A stretch of DNA of 64,000 nt from Vulcanimicrobiota bacterium (GTDB taxonomy: Bacteria; Vulcanimicrobiota; Xenobia; Xenobiales; JADMJV01): assembly GCA_019637395.1 (NCBI GenBank), contig JAHBVR010000003.1, positions 248,001-312,000 on the forward strand, written 5' to 3'. A program made the position numbers and the translations under genes. The notes beneath the pieces are model-generated. The model was not told the origin of the DNA. It was given only the letters and a program-made list of their open reading frames with translations, and did not search any database. Positions 9,195-18,813 of the stretch are shown here, piece by piece; position 1 is the stretch's first letter; every line of letters starts with the position of its first letter.

Positions 9195-9779
9195 CTACCA
9201 GCCGAGCCGGCGGCCGGGAGCGCAGTCCCAACACCACAGGTGATTAGGCATCTTGGCTCGGCCGCAGGCACAGGTGGTGTCGGGGAAGTGGGCAGCTCGC
9301 CAGGTGGCCTGTTGCCGCTCTTGGGCAACCTGTTGATTGACCCGGATGCTCTGGTAGATGGCCTGGATTTCCTGTTCGGTTTGCTTTAAGCGAGCCTGAT
9401 GTTCCGCCTGGCGCTTTTGCTCCTGCAGAGCCTGCCAGCGTTGTCGATCGAGAGAACGCTGTTGCTCGAGGCGCTGGCGCTCGTTCCCTTCAAAAAGTGC
9501 TTTGGCTTCCTGGAGCAGGTGGCAGAGGCTTTGCCGAGCGGTTTGCAGGCGCTGCTGCAGTTGCGGCTGGGACTCGGCTGCGGGGGCCCATTTGCGCAGG
9601 AAAGCGTCAAGGTCGGCGGAGAGCTGGAAGAATTGAAGACGGGCGTGGTCCGGCCGGGAGCCAGCCAGAGGAGAGATACGCGCGGCCAGGCCATCCCAAT
9701 CAGCCTGGAGTTGCGCAAGTGCGGTCGCTCCCGCCGGCGCCTGCCCGAAGGGGCGTTTAAAAAAGCCCTGCCCACTCAT
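9195..9779 (-). CDS. Hypothetical coiled-coil protein with C-terminal zinc-ribbon-like motif
   Basis: A 194-residue protein that I do not recognise. Residues ~60-160 are rich in Gln, Glu, Arg and Lys with a strong coiled-coil look (RQRLEQQRSLDRQRWQALQE). The end carries CACGRAKMPNHLWCWDCAPG, a CXC-X9-CXXC pattern that could bind zinc. There is no signal peptide or membrane segment. It lies 81 bases downstream of the last radical SAM gene on the same strand, so it could be cotranscribed, but no role in the pathway is evident. The opposite strand also has an open frame over this gene; the coiled-coil and Cys motifs favour the minus reading. Confidence 0.5.
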   Translation of the reverse strand: MSGQGFFKRPFGQAPAGATALAQLQADWDGLAARISPLAGSRPDHARLQFFQLSADLDAFLRKWAPAAESQPQLQQRLQTARQSLCHLLQEAKALFEGNERQRLEQQRSLDRQRWQALQEQKRQAEHQARLKQTEQEIQAIYQSIRVNQQVAQERQQATWRAAHFPDTTCACGRAKMPNHLWCWDCAPGRRLGW

Positions 9780-9860
9780 GCCAGAATTTTTCCACGCCAG
9801 TAGCGAGGTCCCTGGTGGTCAGCGAACCCATTGTAGAGCCAGTTCCAGCAGGCGCCGATT

Positions 9861-11921
9861 TTACGGGGAAGCTCCAGCTGGATACCGCAGAACCCAGGGC
9901 ACGTCGGCCGGGTGATGGGGCCGGGGATGGACCGACAGGTAGCCGCCCGGAAAGACATTGGCGGTGGGAATGGCCGGGATCTCGCCGGCTACCGCAATGG
10001 AAAGCCAGCGGCCCGAGAGGGGCAACATCAGGCGCCGTTCATAAAACTGCCGGGCCAGCCCTTCCAGCTCTTCCCAAGGATGCTGCAACTCTTCCACCAG
10101 CCACTTGGGCGTGCGCGCCACGTCGCAGGCCAGGTAAAGCTGGCGGGCCAGCCCCCCGCACTCCCATTGGCGCGAAGTGGCCAGGGGACGGGTATCGTAG
10201 AAGCGCAGGCGGCCGCCTTCGTCGCTGACGCTCAAAATGGGCGGCAGCTCTTTCCAGAAGATGCGGATCCATTCTTCCACCAGGTCGGTCAGGCGGGCCC
10301 GGCCCGGCCCTTCCCGGCCGCGCTGGCCGCGGCGCGTGGCCGTGGCCATCAGGTAGCGGTAATATTCCTGGAAGTCCCGTTGGGTGCGCGCCTGCAAAGC
10401 CTGCTTCTTCTCTTCCACCTGGGCGCCGGAGACGCCGATGGGCCCGCTCAAATCCCGCTCGTCCTCAAAGAAATAGGCCAGATCGGCCAGCTCTTCCGGA
10501 GGCAGCGGGTAAACCAGCGAATAGCGCCGGTTGGGTACGATGCTTACGCCATATTTTTCGGGATTCATGTGATATGGACTGTAACGGTCGTAGCGGAACT
10601 TCAACACGCCCTGAGGCGGCTGGAGATGGATGATGGACGGCACCCATTCGGCCATTTCGGCATACCATTCATCCTTCTCGTTGGGGAAGCCGGAGAGGAT
10701 GTTCCAGGACAGGCGCATGCCCTTTTCCCGGCTCCACTTCAAGGTCTGTACATTGGTGGCCGCGGTTGTTCCCTTATCGATCAGGTGCAAGATTTCGTCG
10801 TGCAGACTCTCGAAGCCGGGCTGGATCCAGATGACCCCGGCCTGCAGCAACAAATCGAGCTGCTCGCGCTTCAAATTCGATTTGGTTTCGTAAAAGAGCG
10901 TGTAGGACCGGGGGTCGGCCTCCAGCCGCGGGAGCAGCGTCTTGAAATGGCGGGTGTCGATGATGTTGTCGGCCACCAGGAACTGGGTTACGCCATAACG
11001 GTCGGCCACGCGCGCGAATTCCGCCTGGGCGGCCTCGGCCGAACGGGAGCGGAAATTCATGCCGTTGGCGTTGAGGCCGCAGAAAGTGCAGTGGTGCACC
11101 TGGCCCCACCAACAACCGCGCGAGGACTCGACCACCAGTCCGGGATGCACGTGGGCTCCCAGCGGCGACTGGTTGAGGGTCTCGAAATAGTCGTCAAAGT
11201 CGGGCGTGGGCACTTCATCCAGTTTGAAGGTAGTGGCCCGCGTAATGGCCCGGGTGAGGGGACGGTCGCCCGGCCCGATCATTCCGTCCGGCAAAGGTAG
11301 AGCCTGGCGGCCCTGCAGCAGCCCCTTGCAAAAAGGCCCGAAGCTCAGGTCGCCTTCGCCGGTCATGACATAGTCCAGCCAGGGGAAATGGCGATGCAGC
11401 ACCTGGCCCATAGGAGTGTCGCAGTTGGCTCCGCCTAAAATCGTGATCAGATCCGGCCGGAGTTCCTTGAGGCGCCGCAGCACCGCCAGCGAGGCGCAGT
11501 TTTGAGCGAACATGCTGGTGCAGCCCACCAGACGGGGCTGCAGCTCCAAAATGCGCCGAGCGGCCCGCTCGATGAAGGCGGGCGCCTGTTCCCGGCAGCG
11601 CACGAAGAGTTCGGCCGCGGTGTCGCCGTACATCACCCGGGTGACATCTAAATTGACCAGTTCAAAATAGTCGAGCGCCTCGCCGGGGTGATCGGGGAAG
11701 GCGGCACCGGCGAAAATCCAGTCGCCCACCAGATCGTCGTTCTGGGTGCTGGCCACGGCTTCGTAAGTGCTCATGCCGATCTCGTCGGCCCACCAGAGAT
11801 TGGGATAGACCACCTGACAACTGACCTGCTCGCGCTGTAGAGCCGCCTTCAAGATGCTCAGGGCGATGGAGGGTCGCTGGATGGCCACATAGGGCATTTG
11901 AATCAGCACCACATCAGGCAT
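9861..11921 (-). CDS. Cobalamin-type radical SAM RiPP maturase (rSAM 1), putative C-methyltransferase
   Basis: A 686-residue member of the RiPP maturation radical SAM protein 1 family, which includes PoyB/PoyC of the polytheonamide pathway. Family members are thought to bind B12 in the N-terminal domain and methylate unactivated carbons of a precursor peptide. Visible: N-terminal MPDVVLIQMPYVAIQRPSIA, Rossmann-like GGANCDTPMGQ, and the cluster motif C270-X7-C278-X2-C281 in RGCWWGQVHHCTFCGLN. The ATG at 11921 is preferred over the one at 11963 because GGAGG lies 6 bases upstream. It overlaps the end of rSAM 2 by 8 bases and is last of a three-gene unit. It is longer than its paralogues, with an extra ~50 residues near the C-terminal third. 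Confidence 0.87.
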   Translation of the reverse strand: MPDVVLIQMPYVAIQRPSIALSILKAALQREQVSCQVVYPNLWWADEIGMSTYEAVASTQNDDLVGDWIFAGAAFPDHPGEALDYFELVNLDVTRVMYGDTAAELFVRCREQAPAFIERAARRILELQPRLVGCTSMFAQNCASLAVLRRLKELRPDLITILGGANCDTPMGQVLHRHFPWLDYVMTGEGDLSFGPFCKGLLQGRQALPLPDGMIGPGDRPLTRAITRATTFKLDEVPTPDFDDYFETLNQSPLGAHVHPGLVVESSRGCWWGQVHHCTFCGLNANGMNFRSRSAEAAQAEFARVADRYGVTQFLVADNIIDTRHFKTLLPRLEADPRSYTLFYETKSNLKREQLDLLLQAGVIWIQPGFESLHDEILHLIDKGTTAATNVQTLKWSREKGMRLSWNILSGFPNEKDEWYAEMAEWVPSIIHLQPPQGVLKFRYDRYSPYHMNPEKYGVSIVPNRRYSLVYPLPPEELADLAYFFEDERDLSGPIGVSGAQVEEKKQALQARTQRDFQEYYRYLMATATRRGQRGREGPGRARLTDLVEEWIRIFWKELPPILSVSDEGGRLRFYDTRPLATSRQWECGGLARQLYLACDVARTPKWLVEELQHPWEELEGLARQFYERRLMLPLSGRWLSIAVAGEIPAIPTANVFPGGYLSVHPRPHHPADVPWVLRYPAGASP

Positions 11922-13767
11922 AAACACCTCCACGGTAGGGCTTGATATGGGCGGGTCGCTCATGGTAACCGCCCGGAAACTCTTCGTTGCGCGGCAGGCT
12001 GGGCAAAGAACCGGCCACCGGCAGGGCCAGATAGAAATCCCCGAGGTGCAGCAGTAACTTCTTCTCCAGCAACGTATCCAGGGCGGGCTCGGGCTGCAGG
12101 CGTCGGGGGGTCTCGCATTCCAGCAGCAATTCGCGTTCTCGACCCTGGAGCAGATGGCGCCGCTGCCTGGCCACGGCGCGCGTGTCCACGATATCGAGGC
12201 CGTTCGGCTGATCTACCATGCTGAGAATGCATGGAATGGGCGCCCAGAAGGCGGTTTTCCAGACCTCCAGGGCGGCCTGCACGGCCACCCGGCCCGGCGT
12301 AGTCATCTGGCGGTCCCAGCGGGCTTCTTGATCTTCGAAAAAGTAGGCCAGGTCGGCCAGTTCCGCGTCCGCCAGCGGGTAGACGGCCTGATAGGTGGAC
12401 GAAGGCCGGATGGCGATGCCGTAACGCTCCGGATGGGTGTGATAGGGGCTGAAGCGGTCGTAGCGGATGGGGGAGACTCCGCCGGCCGGCTGCAGATGGT
12501 GAACCAGCGGCAGCCAGGAAGCCATTTCTTGATACCACTCGTCCTTTTCGTTGGGAAAGCAGGCCAGGAAGTTCCACACCACGCGAATGCCGAATTCGCG
12601 CGCGTGCTTGAGCAACTGCAAATTCATCAAAGCGGTGCTGCCCTTGTCCATCAAGCGCAGCACTTCGTCGTGCAGGCTCTCGATGCCGGGTTGGATCCAG
12701 AGCACCCCGGCCTGAGCCAGTAACTGAAGCTGATGGCGCTTCAGATTGGATTTGGTCTCGTAAAAAAAGCGCCATCCCTCGGGGCGGGCGGCCAGCACCG
12801 GCATAATGCTTTTCAAATGGGCGTGGTCGAGGATGTTGTCGACCACCTCGAAGCCCCCCAACTGATAGCGTTGGCTCAGGCTTTCCAGTTCGTCCAGCAC
12901 GCGCGGCCCCGACTTGCTGCGGTAACCCATGCCGCCGGCGTTGAGGCCGCAAAAAGTGCAATGGTGTTTCTGCCCCCACCAACAGCCGCGTGAGGTCTCC
13001 ATGAGCAGGCCGGGCAGCAGGTCCAGCCCGCTGCGATCCAGCTCGCGAAAGTAATCGTCGTAATGGGGAACAGCTACCTGGTCCATGGCGTTGAACGTAG
13101 CTCGCGGTGGTCCTTCCCAGCTCTCCGGCCGTTGCGAAAGAACGCCGTAGGGCCGCTCCGATCGGCCCTCCAGCAAGGCCGAAAAAAGCGGCCCGGCCAC
13201 CTGGTCGGCTTCGCCGGAAACCACGTAGTCGATCCAGGAAAAGTTGCGCACCACCGCCACGCCCATGGGCCCTTCGCAGTTGGCTCCCCCCATGACCGTA
13301 AAGATACGGGGATCACGAGTTTTGAGGCGGCGCAGCAAAGCCAGCGAGGCGCAGTGCTGCTGAAAAGTGCTGCTACACCCCACCAGCCGCGGTTGTAGCG
13401 CCAGAATGCGCTCCACCACTTCGTCCAGGAAGGCACCGGCCTGAGCGCGCGCCTGGCGCAAAAGTTCCCGGGAATGACTGCGCCGGGCCAGGCTGGCGCG
13501 GCTGCAAACGCGCCGCAAAAAAGACTCTTCACGCTCGGGAATGGCTCCGAAGGCCGCCTCGGAAAAGGTCCATTCGCCCACCAGATCTTCGGCCAGGGTG
13601 GCGCAGATGGCGTGATAGGCGTCGCTACCCAGCCGCCGGCGCCAGTCCAGATTCGGATACAGGCTGCGGCAGGGCAATCCGCGCCGCTGCATTTCCGTGT
13701 GCAGCAGACCGAGCGCCAGGGAAGGATGCTCGATGGCCGCATAGGGCATCTGCACCAGAACGATCAA
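11914..13767 (-). CDS. Cobalamin-type radical SAM RiPP maturase (rSAM 2), putative C-methyltransferase
   Basis: A 617-residue paralogue of rSAM 1. The N-terminus (MIVLVQMPYAAIEHPSLALG) begins the B12-binding-like domain, with GGANCEGPMG following. The radical SAM motif is C262-X7-C270-X2-C273 in RGCWWGQKHHCTFCGLN. The C-terminal domain ends in FPGGYHERPAHIKPY, as do the paralogues (FPGG...). The start is a TTG that overlaps the stop of the upstream epimerase gene (TTGA), so the two are coupled. By family this should C-methylate residues of the core peptide; which residues cannot be read from sequence. Confidence 0.88.
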   Translation of the reverse strand: MIVLVQMPYAAIEHPSLALGLLHTEMQRRGLPCRSLYPNLDWRRRLGSDAYHAICATLAEDLVGEWTFSEAAFGAIPEREESFLRRVCSRASLARRSHSRELLRQARAQAGAFLDEVVERILALQPRLVGCSSTFQQHCASLALLRRLKTRDPRIFTVMGGANCEGPMGVAVVRNFSWIDYVVSGEADQVAGPLFSALLEGRSERPYGVLSQRPESWEGPPRATFNAMDQVAVPHYDDYFRELDRSGLDLLPGLLMETSRGCWWGQKHHCTFCGLNAGGMGYRSKSGPRVLDELESLSQRYQLGGFEVVDNILDHAHLKSIMPVLAARPEGWRFFYETKSNLKRHQLQLLAQAGVLWIQPGIESLHDEVLRLMDKGSTALMNLQLLKHAREFGIRVVWNFLACFPNEKDEWYQEMASWLPLVHHLQPAGGVSPIRYDRFSPYHTHPERYGIAIRPSSTYQAVYPLADAELADLAYFFEDQEARWDRQMTTPGRVAVQAALEVWKTAFWAPIPCILSMVDQPNGLDIVDTRAVARQRRHLLQGRERELLLECETPRRLQPEPALDTLLEKKLLLHLGDFYLALPVAGSLPSLPRNEEFPGGYHERPAHIKPYRGGVYA

Positions 13768-15152
13768 AAGGTTTCCTCGAGTAAGCCTTGTTCAAAGAGG
13801 TTGTGGAGCAAGGCCAGCGTCTCGGGCATGGGTAACCGCTCCTCCAGGGCCAGAGCCAGTTCCATGGGGTCGCTTTGACCCGCTTCCAAAAGTGGTCCCA
13901 GGCCGGGGGGAGCAGCGAACTCGTGACGCCAGAAGGTCCCTTCCAGGGCAAATCCCTTTTCCGATGAGAGCACGCGCAGATCCTTACGAATCTGGAGCTT
14001 TTGATCGAGCGGCAGACGTTCCGGCAGACGAGCCAGCGTCGCCTGCAACTGGGCGGCGAACTCCGGACCCTCGGCGAACTGGTGGCGGGCCAGCACCTTG
14101 TAGCCGTTGGGCCACTGCTCATCGGCGGGGCAGGGCGTGATCCATTCAAAAGAGCGCTCGGGCATGCGCAGCAGGATGCCAGAAACACAGGCGATGGTGG
14201 AAGTATCCTGAGGATCCGGGGCGGCCTGTCCGGCCGATTTGGCCCAGCGCTCGGGAAGAGTGCGGGCCCGCCCGGCATAGGCCTTGCTGGCCCAGGCTCC
14301 CTCCATCTGCATGACCATTTCCACGCACAGCAGTTCCTCGGCGCTGTATTCGGCCAGCACCTTCCTGAGCATGCCCAGACTGAGTACCGAAAAGCGATCG
14401 ATGGAGTGGGAATGCTGCCGGGCCATGGCATGAATCTTGCGGAAGCGCGCGGGATCTTTCATCGGCTGGGCGGTGGTGGTCTGGGGGAAATGCCCGAGCC
14501 GCTCGGCGAAATCCGCGCAGAATCGCTCGTAGTCGGGGTTGTCCAGCGGGTCGGTGGCCCAGTAGCAAAAGCCACGGCCGGCCGGTTCGCCCATTTGCTG
14601 TCCCAAAATCTCCACGACCTGCTTCCAGAGAGCGGCATTCTCGGAGCTGTAGGGCCAGATTCCGGCGAACTTCAGGGCCGAGATGCCGCAAAACCAGCAA
14701 CCTACCGAGCACCCCTGACAGAGCTCGATGGCCGCGCCCGCGTGCACCAGCGCATCTCCCTTGGCCGGTCCCAGCTGCCCATAGCAGCGCCGGATCTGGC
14801 GTTGGCGCCAGGCTTGGTAGCCGCGGTGATGGGAGCCCACCCGCTGCATTTGCTCGCGGTGGGCCAGCTTCTCGCGCATAAAGGCTCGATAGCGCAAGAC
14901 CGAAGGATGGGGTTCCTGCTGGTGGACCGGATGCTGGCGGTCAAATTCCCAGAGCGGCCGGATGGCCAGCGGATCGGCCAGCAGGCCGGCCGCCCGGGTC
15001 ACACCCACCGGATCGCCGGGCAGAGCGGCGCGAAAGGCCGGGTCGGCCATCCACCACTCGAGAAAGCGCTTGATGTGAGCCACTTCGCTGCGGTGCTCGG
15101 GAGTAGCGCCGCTGTCCGGATCCAGCAGGGAGGGTAGGTCGAGAGCCAGCAT
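13764..15152 (-). CDS. PoyD-type radical SAM peptide epimerase 1
   Basis: About 462 residues, of the radical SAM RiPP amino-acid epimerase family (PoyD in polytheonamide synthesis), which turns L- into D-residues in a precursor by H-atom abstraction. The cluster motif is C148-X3-C152-X2-C155 (QGCSVGCWFCG). Family-typical YWATDPLDNPDYERFCADF and FPQTTTA follow. The N-terminal ~80 residues align by eye with the other two copies (EVAHIKRFLEWW). The frame stays open to 15284, but the ATG at 15152 fits the paralogues and leaves 59 bases to the divergent methyltransferase gene; its ribosome site is poor, so the start is uncertain. The stop overlaps the TTG of rSAM 2. This is cassette 1. Confidence 0.87.
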   Translation of the reverse strand: MLALDLPSLLDPDSGATPEHRSEVAHIKRFLEWWMADPAFRAALPGDPVGVTRAAGLLADPLAIRPLWEFDRQHPVHQQEPHPSVLRYRAFMREKLAHREQMQRVGSHHRGYQAWRQRQIRRCYGQLGPAKGDALVHAGAAIELCQGCSVGCWFCGISALKFAGIWPYSSENAALWKQVVEILGQQMGEPAGRGFCYWATDPLDNPDYERFCADFAERLGHFPQTTTAQPMKDPARFRKIHAMARQHSHSIDRFSVLSLGMLRKVLAEYSAEELLCVEMVMQMEGAWASKAYAGRARTLPERWAKSAGQAAPDPQDTSTIACVSGILLRMPERSFEWITPCPADEQWPNGYKVLARHQFAEGPEFAAQLQATLARLPERLPLDQKLQIRKDLRVLSSEKGFALEGTFWRHEFAAPPGLGPLLEAGQSDPMELALALEERLPMPETLALLHNLFEQGLLEETF

Positions 15153-15211
15153 TTCCTGCGGTTCTTCAAGCCACGGAGGATTTCCCCCGAAAAACAGGCA
15201 GATCGTAGTCC

Positions 15212-17002
15212 ATGCAGTACGCTCGAGAACTGCTTGGCAGCGGCCGTCTGGCCGAGTTGCGCGAGTTGATCCAGCAATCTCCACCCGAACAGGCGGCCCA
15301 TCTTCAAGCCGCCTTGCGGCTGGCTGAAGGCGAGCCGCAGCTGGCTTTGGAAATGGCCCGGCGAGCCGTCGCCCTGGACCCTCAAACGAGCACGCGCAAT
15401 ACGCTGGCTCTGTGTTTGCTGGCCTGCCGGCAGGCGGCCGAGGCCGAAGCCATCCTGCAAGACCTGGTGCAGGCTCAGCCGGACAACCCGGATCTCTGGT
15501 TCAATTTGGCCCGCTGCCAGCCCGATGGATTGCCTGCCTGTTTGAAAGCCCTGGCATTGCGGCCGGACTGGACCGAGGCCCGCCTTTGGGCCCTGCCTCG
15601 CCTACCGGTCGCGCAGGCGTTGGCGCTGGCCCGCCAGAACCCGACTTCTTCGCAAGTCCGCTTGTGGGAAGCGCGGCTGGTGCTGGCCGACGGCCGGCCC
15701 CTGGCGGCCGCGCAGCTATGCCTGGCTTTGCTGCCCGAAGAGCCGGAAGCTGCCGGCGATTTGCTACTTGAGGCGCTGCATGAGGCCGGTCAGGTGCCGG
15801 CCGATGAGCGCATCCTGGCGGTGCTGCGCGCTCGACTCCAGCAGCCGGGGGTCTGGCAGCTGGCCGAAGCCGCCCTGGCCAACTGGCCCGAAGCGGAGGA
15901 TCTGTTGCTGGTGGTGCTGACGGAAGGTCAGGTCACCAGCCTGGCGCTCGAGGATCGGCTCACCGAATGGCGCCGTAACTATCGGGAGAACCCTATCGTT
16001 CACCCCCTGGCCGATGCGCTGGCCGCGCACAACTTTACTTATGGGTTCGCTTTCGCCGAGCAGCCCGGCGAGGCGCCCCCGGTCGACCACCCCGCTTACG
16101 CCCTCTACCGGCCCCTGCCGCCCGGACTACCAGCCGGGCCTTTGACGGCTCAGCGCCACTGGCACGAACCGGCCCGCCGGCGCGAGTTGCTGGCGAGCTT
16201 ACGGCCACTGGCCGGGGCGGATGCGGTGATGGGTCAATATGAGCAGAACCCTTACCCATGCTGGCGCAGCTTGGGAGTGCCCGGCCGCCCCTCCCAGGAT
16301 GAGCGGGACGTGTTGGTGGCCGGTTGCGGCACGGGCCAGCACGCCTTTCAGGTGGCCCGCTGCCACCCCCGGGCCACCGTCTGGGCGCTGGACTTCAGCC
16401 TTCCCTCGCTGGCTTACGCAATGCAGGCCCAGGAACGGCTGGGAATCGGCAACGTGCGCTTTCTGGCAGCGGATTTGTTGCGCCTGGAGGAGACGGAACT
16501 GCCGGATAGCTTCGCCAGCATCGAGTGCATGGGGGTGTTGCATCATCTTGAAGATCCGCTGGCGGGTTTGCGCGCCCTGCGCGCTCGACTGGCCCCGCAC
16601 GGCTGGTTGCGTCTGGGGCTCTACAGCCGTCGGGGGCGGGCTCCCATGCAGCGAGCTCGCCAGTTGGCCCGTGCTTACGGCCCGCTCGACTTGCGCACCA
16701 TACGGCAAAACTTACGGCGCGATCTGACTCCTGAGGAGCTCGGCTGGCTGGCGGGCATTCGCGAGTTTTACAGCCTCAGTGGTCTGCGCGATCTACTGCT
16801 GCACGAACGCCAGATCGAACTGGACCTGCCCACCATTCAGCGCTGGCTGGAGGCCACGGAACTTCGTTTCGATCGCTTTGATCCGGCGCCCTGGCTGGCC
16901 CAGCCGCCCACCGACCTGGCCGGCTGGGACGACTATGAGGCCCGATTTCCCGATGCCTTTCGCAGCATGTATATGTTCTGGTGTCAGGCCAGCCCGGCCT
17001 GA
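15212..17002 (+). CDS. TPR-linked class I SAM methyltransferase
   Basis: A 596-residue protein. The first ~340 residues are Ala/Leu-rich helical repeats of TPR type (LAEGEPQLALEMARRAVALD). The rest is a class I methyltransferase: YEQNPYPCW entry motif, SAM-binding motif I VLVAGCGTGQHAF, acidic loop WALDFS and motif CMGVLHHLEDPL. In the polytheonamide pathway a SAM methyltransferase (PoyE) N-methylates side chains of D-Asn; this is the only SAM methyltransferase inside the cassette region, so it is the best candidate for that step (inference; similarity to PoyE itself was not tested). It is divergent from epimerase 1 and convergent with rSAM 3, overlapping it by 19 bases at the 3' ends. Confidence 0.75.
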   Translation: MQYARELLGSGRLAELRELIQQSPPEQAAHLQAALRLAEGEPQLALEMARRAVALDPQTSTRNTLALCLLACRQAAEAEAILQDLVQAQPDNPDLWFNLARCQPDGLPACLKALALRPDWTEARLWALPRLPVAQALALARQNPTSSQVRLWEARLVLADGRPLAAAQLCLALLPEEPEAAGDLLLEALHEAGQVPADERILAVLRARLQQPGVWQLAEAALANWPEAEDLLLVVLTEGQVTSLALEDRLTEWRRNYRENPIVHPLADALAAHNFTYGFAFAEQPGEAPPVDHPAYALYRPLPPGLPAGPLTAQRHWHEPARRRELLASLRPLAGADAVMGQYEQNPYPCWRSLGVPGRPSQDERDVLVAGCGTGQHAFQVARCHPRATVWALDFSLPSLAYAMQAQERLGIGNVRFLAADLLRLEETELPDSFASIECMGVLHHLEDPLAGLRALRARLAPHGWLRLGLYSRRGRAPMQRARQLARAYGPLDLRTIRQNLRRDLTPEELGWLAGIREFYSLSGLRDLLLHERQIELDLPTIQRWLEATELRFDRFDPAPWLAQPPTDLAGWDDYEARFPDAFRSMYMFWCQASPA

Positions 17003-18813
17003 ACCTGGCAGGCTCCGCCGGGAAATTCGCGAGGGCGCAGCAGGCGCGGCAGTTCTCCCGCCACCGCCAGACTCAAGTAGCGTCCATCGCCCAGTTTGAG
17101 CATCAGCTTCTGACCGCAAAGTTCCTCCAAAATGGCCTGGAAGCCGTTGCCCAATGCTTTTAAGCCGCGGGCGCTATCGCAGGCCAAATAGAGTTCCCGG
17201 TGTGCTCCGGTCAGGTTATGGCGGCGGGCCTGGGCGCAGGGCCGAGTGTCCAGAATCGACAGGCTCTGACCATCATCTTGCATGCTCAGGATGGCCGGCA
17301 GATCCGCCCAGAAGGCCTGGCCCCAGGCGCGGGCGTGATGATCGAGCGCGGCCAGGCCGGGACCCATGGCGGAACTGTCCCAGAGAGCGGGCGACCATTG
17401 CTGACGAGCCTCCAGGTGAAAGTAGGCCAGATCGGCCAGCACCCCTTCAGGCACCGGGTAGATGGCTCGGTAAGCTGGGTGGAACTGCATTTTCAGTCCG
17501 TAGCGTCCGGGGTCCCTTTGATAGGGGCTGTAGCGATCGAAGCGAGCCCGGAACACTCCTTGGGGCGGTTGCAGATGGACCAGACTGGGAAGCCAGCTCG
17601 ACATCTCTTGATACCAGGCATCCTGCTCGCCCGGGAATCCCACCAGGAAATTCCAGGACACAAAAATTCCGAATTCGCGGGCCCATTTCAGCAGTTGCAG
17701 GTTGACCGCCGCGTTGGTGCCCTTGTCCATCAGCCGCAGCACCTCGTCGTGGAGATTTTCCAGACCCGGCTGGATCCAGCGCACTCCGGCCTCGGCCAGG
17801 GCCTGCATGTGCTCCCGGCGCAGGTTGGCTTTGACTTCGGCGAACATCGTATAGGAACGGTCTTGCAAACGCGGTAACAAATCGCGAAAGCGCTCCATGG
17901 CCAGGATGTTGTCGGTCAGTTCGAACTGTTTTAGATGATAGGTTTCGGAAAGGTCCGCCAGTTCCGTGAGAATACGCTCGGCTGACTTGGCCCGGAAGGC
18001 CATGCCGCCGGCGTTAAGGCCGCAGAAAGTGCAATGGTGTTTCTGCCCCCACCAGCAGCCGCGCGAAGTTTCCACCAAGAGTCCGGGCCGCACGTCGGCT
18101 TGGAAGCGGGCCTTGTGCAGGGCGGCAAAATAAGCGGTAAAATCGGGGGTGGGCAGAGCATCCAGGTCAGTTACCGGCCGGGAGCAGACCACGCAGCGAC
18201 GAGTCCGCTCTTGCAGTAATTGTTGCACGATAGCCACGATCTCTTCGTCCGCCTCACCGCACACCACGCAGTCCAGCCAGGGGAAGGCCGCGTAGCTGGC
18301 CTGGCCCATGACGCCGTCGCAGTTGGCCCCACCGAGCATGGTGAGAATTCCGGGATCGAGCTCTTTCACACGCCGCAACAGGGCCAGCGAGGCGCAGTGC
18401 TGTTGAAACATGGAGCTGGCGCCCACGATAGCCGGCTTTTCCGACACCAGCGAACGCGCCGTGGCTTCGACAAAGTCGACCGCCTGCCGGCGCATCTGAG
18501 CGAAGGCCCGCAATACTTCGGCACGGCTCCCCAGGCGCGCCGCCGCCGTCAAATCCACGCACTCCAGAAAAGCCTCGTCGGCCGGCGTCTGTTCGCGAAA
18601 GGCTGCTTTCGCGAAAACCCATTCCCCCAGCAAATCATCGTTGCGGGTCACCTCGACCAGGCGGTAACGCGGCAGACCGACCTGCTCCGCGAACTGCAGG
18701 TTGGGGTAGCGCACCCGGCTGGCCACGCCCGCCTGAGTCAGAGTGGACGAGAGCAGGCCCAGGCCGATGGAAGGCCGCTCGACCGCCGCGAAGGGCATCT
18801 GCACCAGGATCAC
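16984..18813 (-). CDS. Cobalamin-type radical SAM RiPP maturase (rSAM 3), putative C-methyltransferase
   Basis: A 609-residue paralogue of rSAM 1, 2 and 4. The N-terminus is MILVQMPFAAVERPSIGLGL, then GGANCDGVMGQ, and the radical SAM motif is C253-X7-C261-X2-C264 in RGCWWGQKHHCTFCGLN. It starts with GTG overlapping the stop of epimerase 2 (GTGA). This is the third gene of the precursor transcript (precursor, epimerase 2, rSAM 3), so it is the methyltransferase most tightly tied to the peptide by position. It ends in FPGGACQVQAGLA, overlapping the convergent TPR methyltransferase gene. Confidence 0.88.
   Translation of the reverse strand: MILVQMPFAAVERPSIGLGLLSSTLTQAGVASRVRYPNLQFAEQVGLPRYRLVEVTRNDDLLGEWVFAKAAFREQTPADEAFLECVDLTAAARLGSRAEVLRAFAQMRRQAVDFVEATARSLVSEKPAIVGASSMFQQHCASLALLRRVKELDPGILTMLGGANCDGVMGQASYAAFPWLDCVVCGEADEEIVAIVQQLLQERTRRCVVCSRPVTDLDALPTPDFTAYFAALHKARFQADVRPGLLVETSRGCWWGQKHHCTFCGLNAGGMAFRAKSAERILTELADLSETYHLKQFELTDNILAMERFRDLLPRLQDRSYTMFAEVKANLRREHMQALAEAGVRWIQPGLENLHDEVLRLMDKGTNAAVNLQLLKWAREFGIFVSWNFLVGFPGEQDAWYQEMSSWLPSLVHLQPPQGVFRARFDRYSPYQRDPGRYGLKMQFHPAYRAIYPVPEGVLADLAYFHLEARQQWSPALWDSSAMGPGLAALDHHARAWGQAFWADLPAILSMQDDGQSLSILDTRPCAQARRHNLTGAHRELYLACDSARGLKALGNGFQAILEELCGQKLMLKLGDGRYLSLAVAGELPRLLRPREFPGGACQVQAGLA

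Noticed and set aside
9776..9958. Short Trp-rich minus frame downstream of rSAM 1
   Set aside because: It overlaps the end of rSAM 1, has no ribosome site, and only ~20 codons are outside known genes.
9912..11300. Long plus-strand frame over rSAM 1
   Set aside because: It is antisense to a conserved radical SAM protein and shows no motif of its own.
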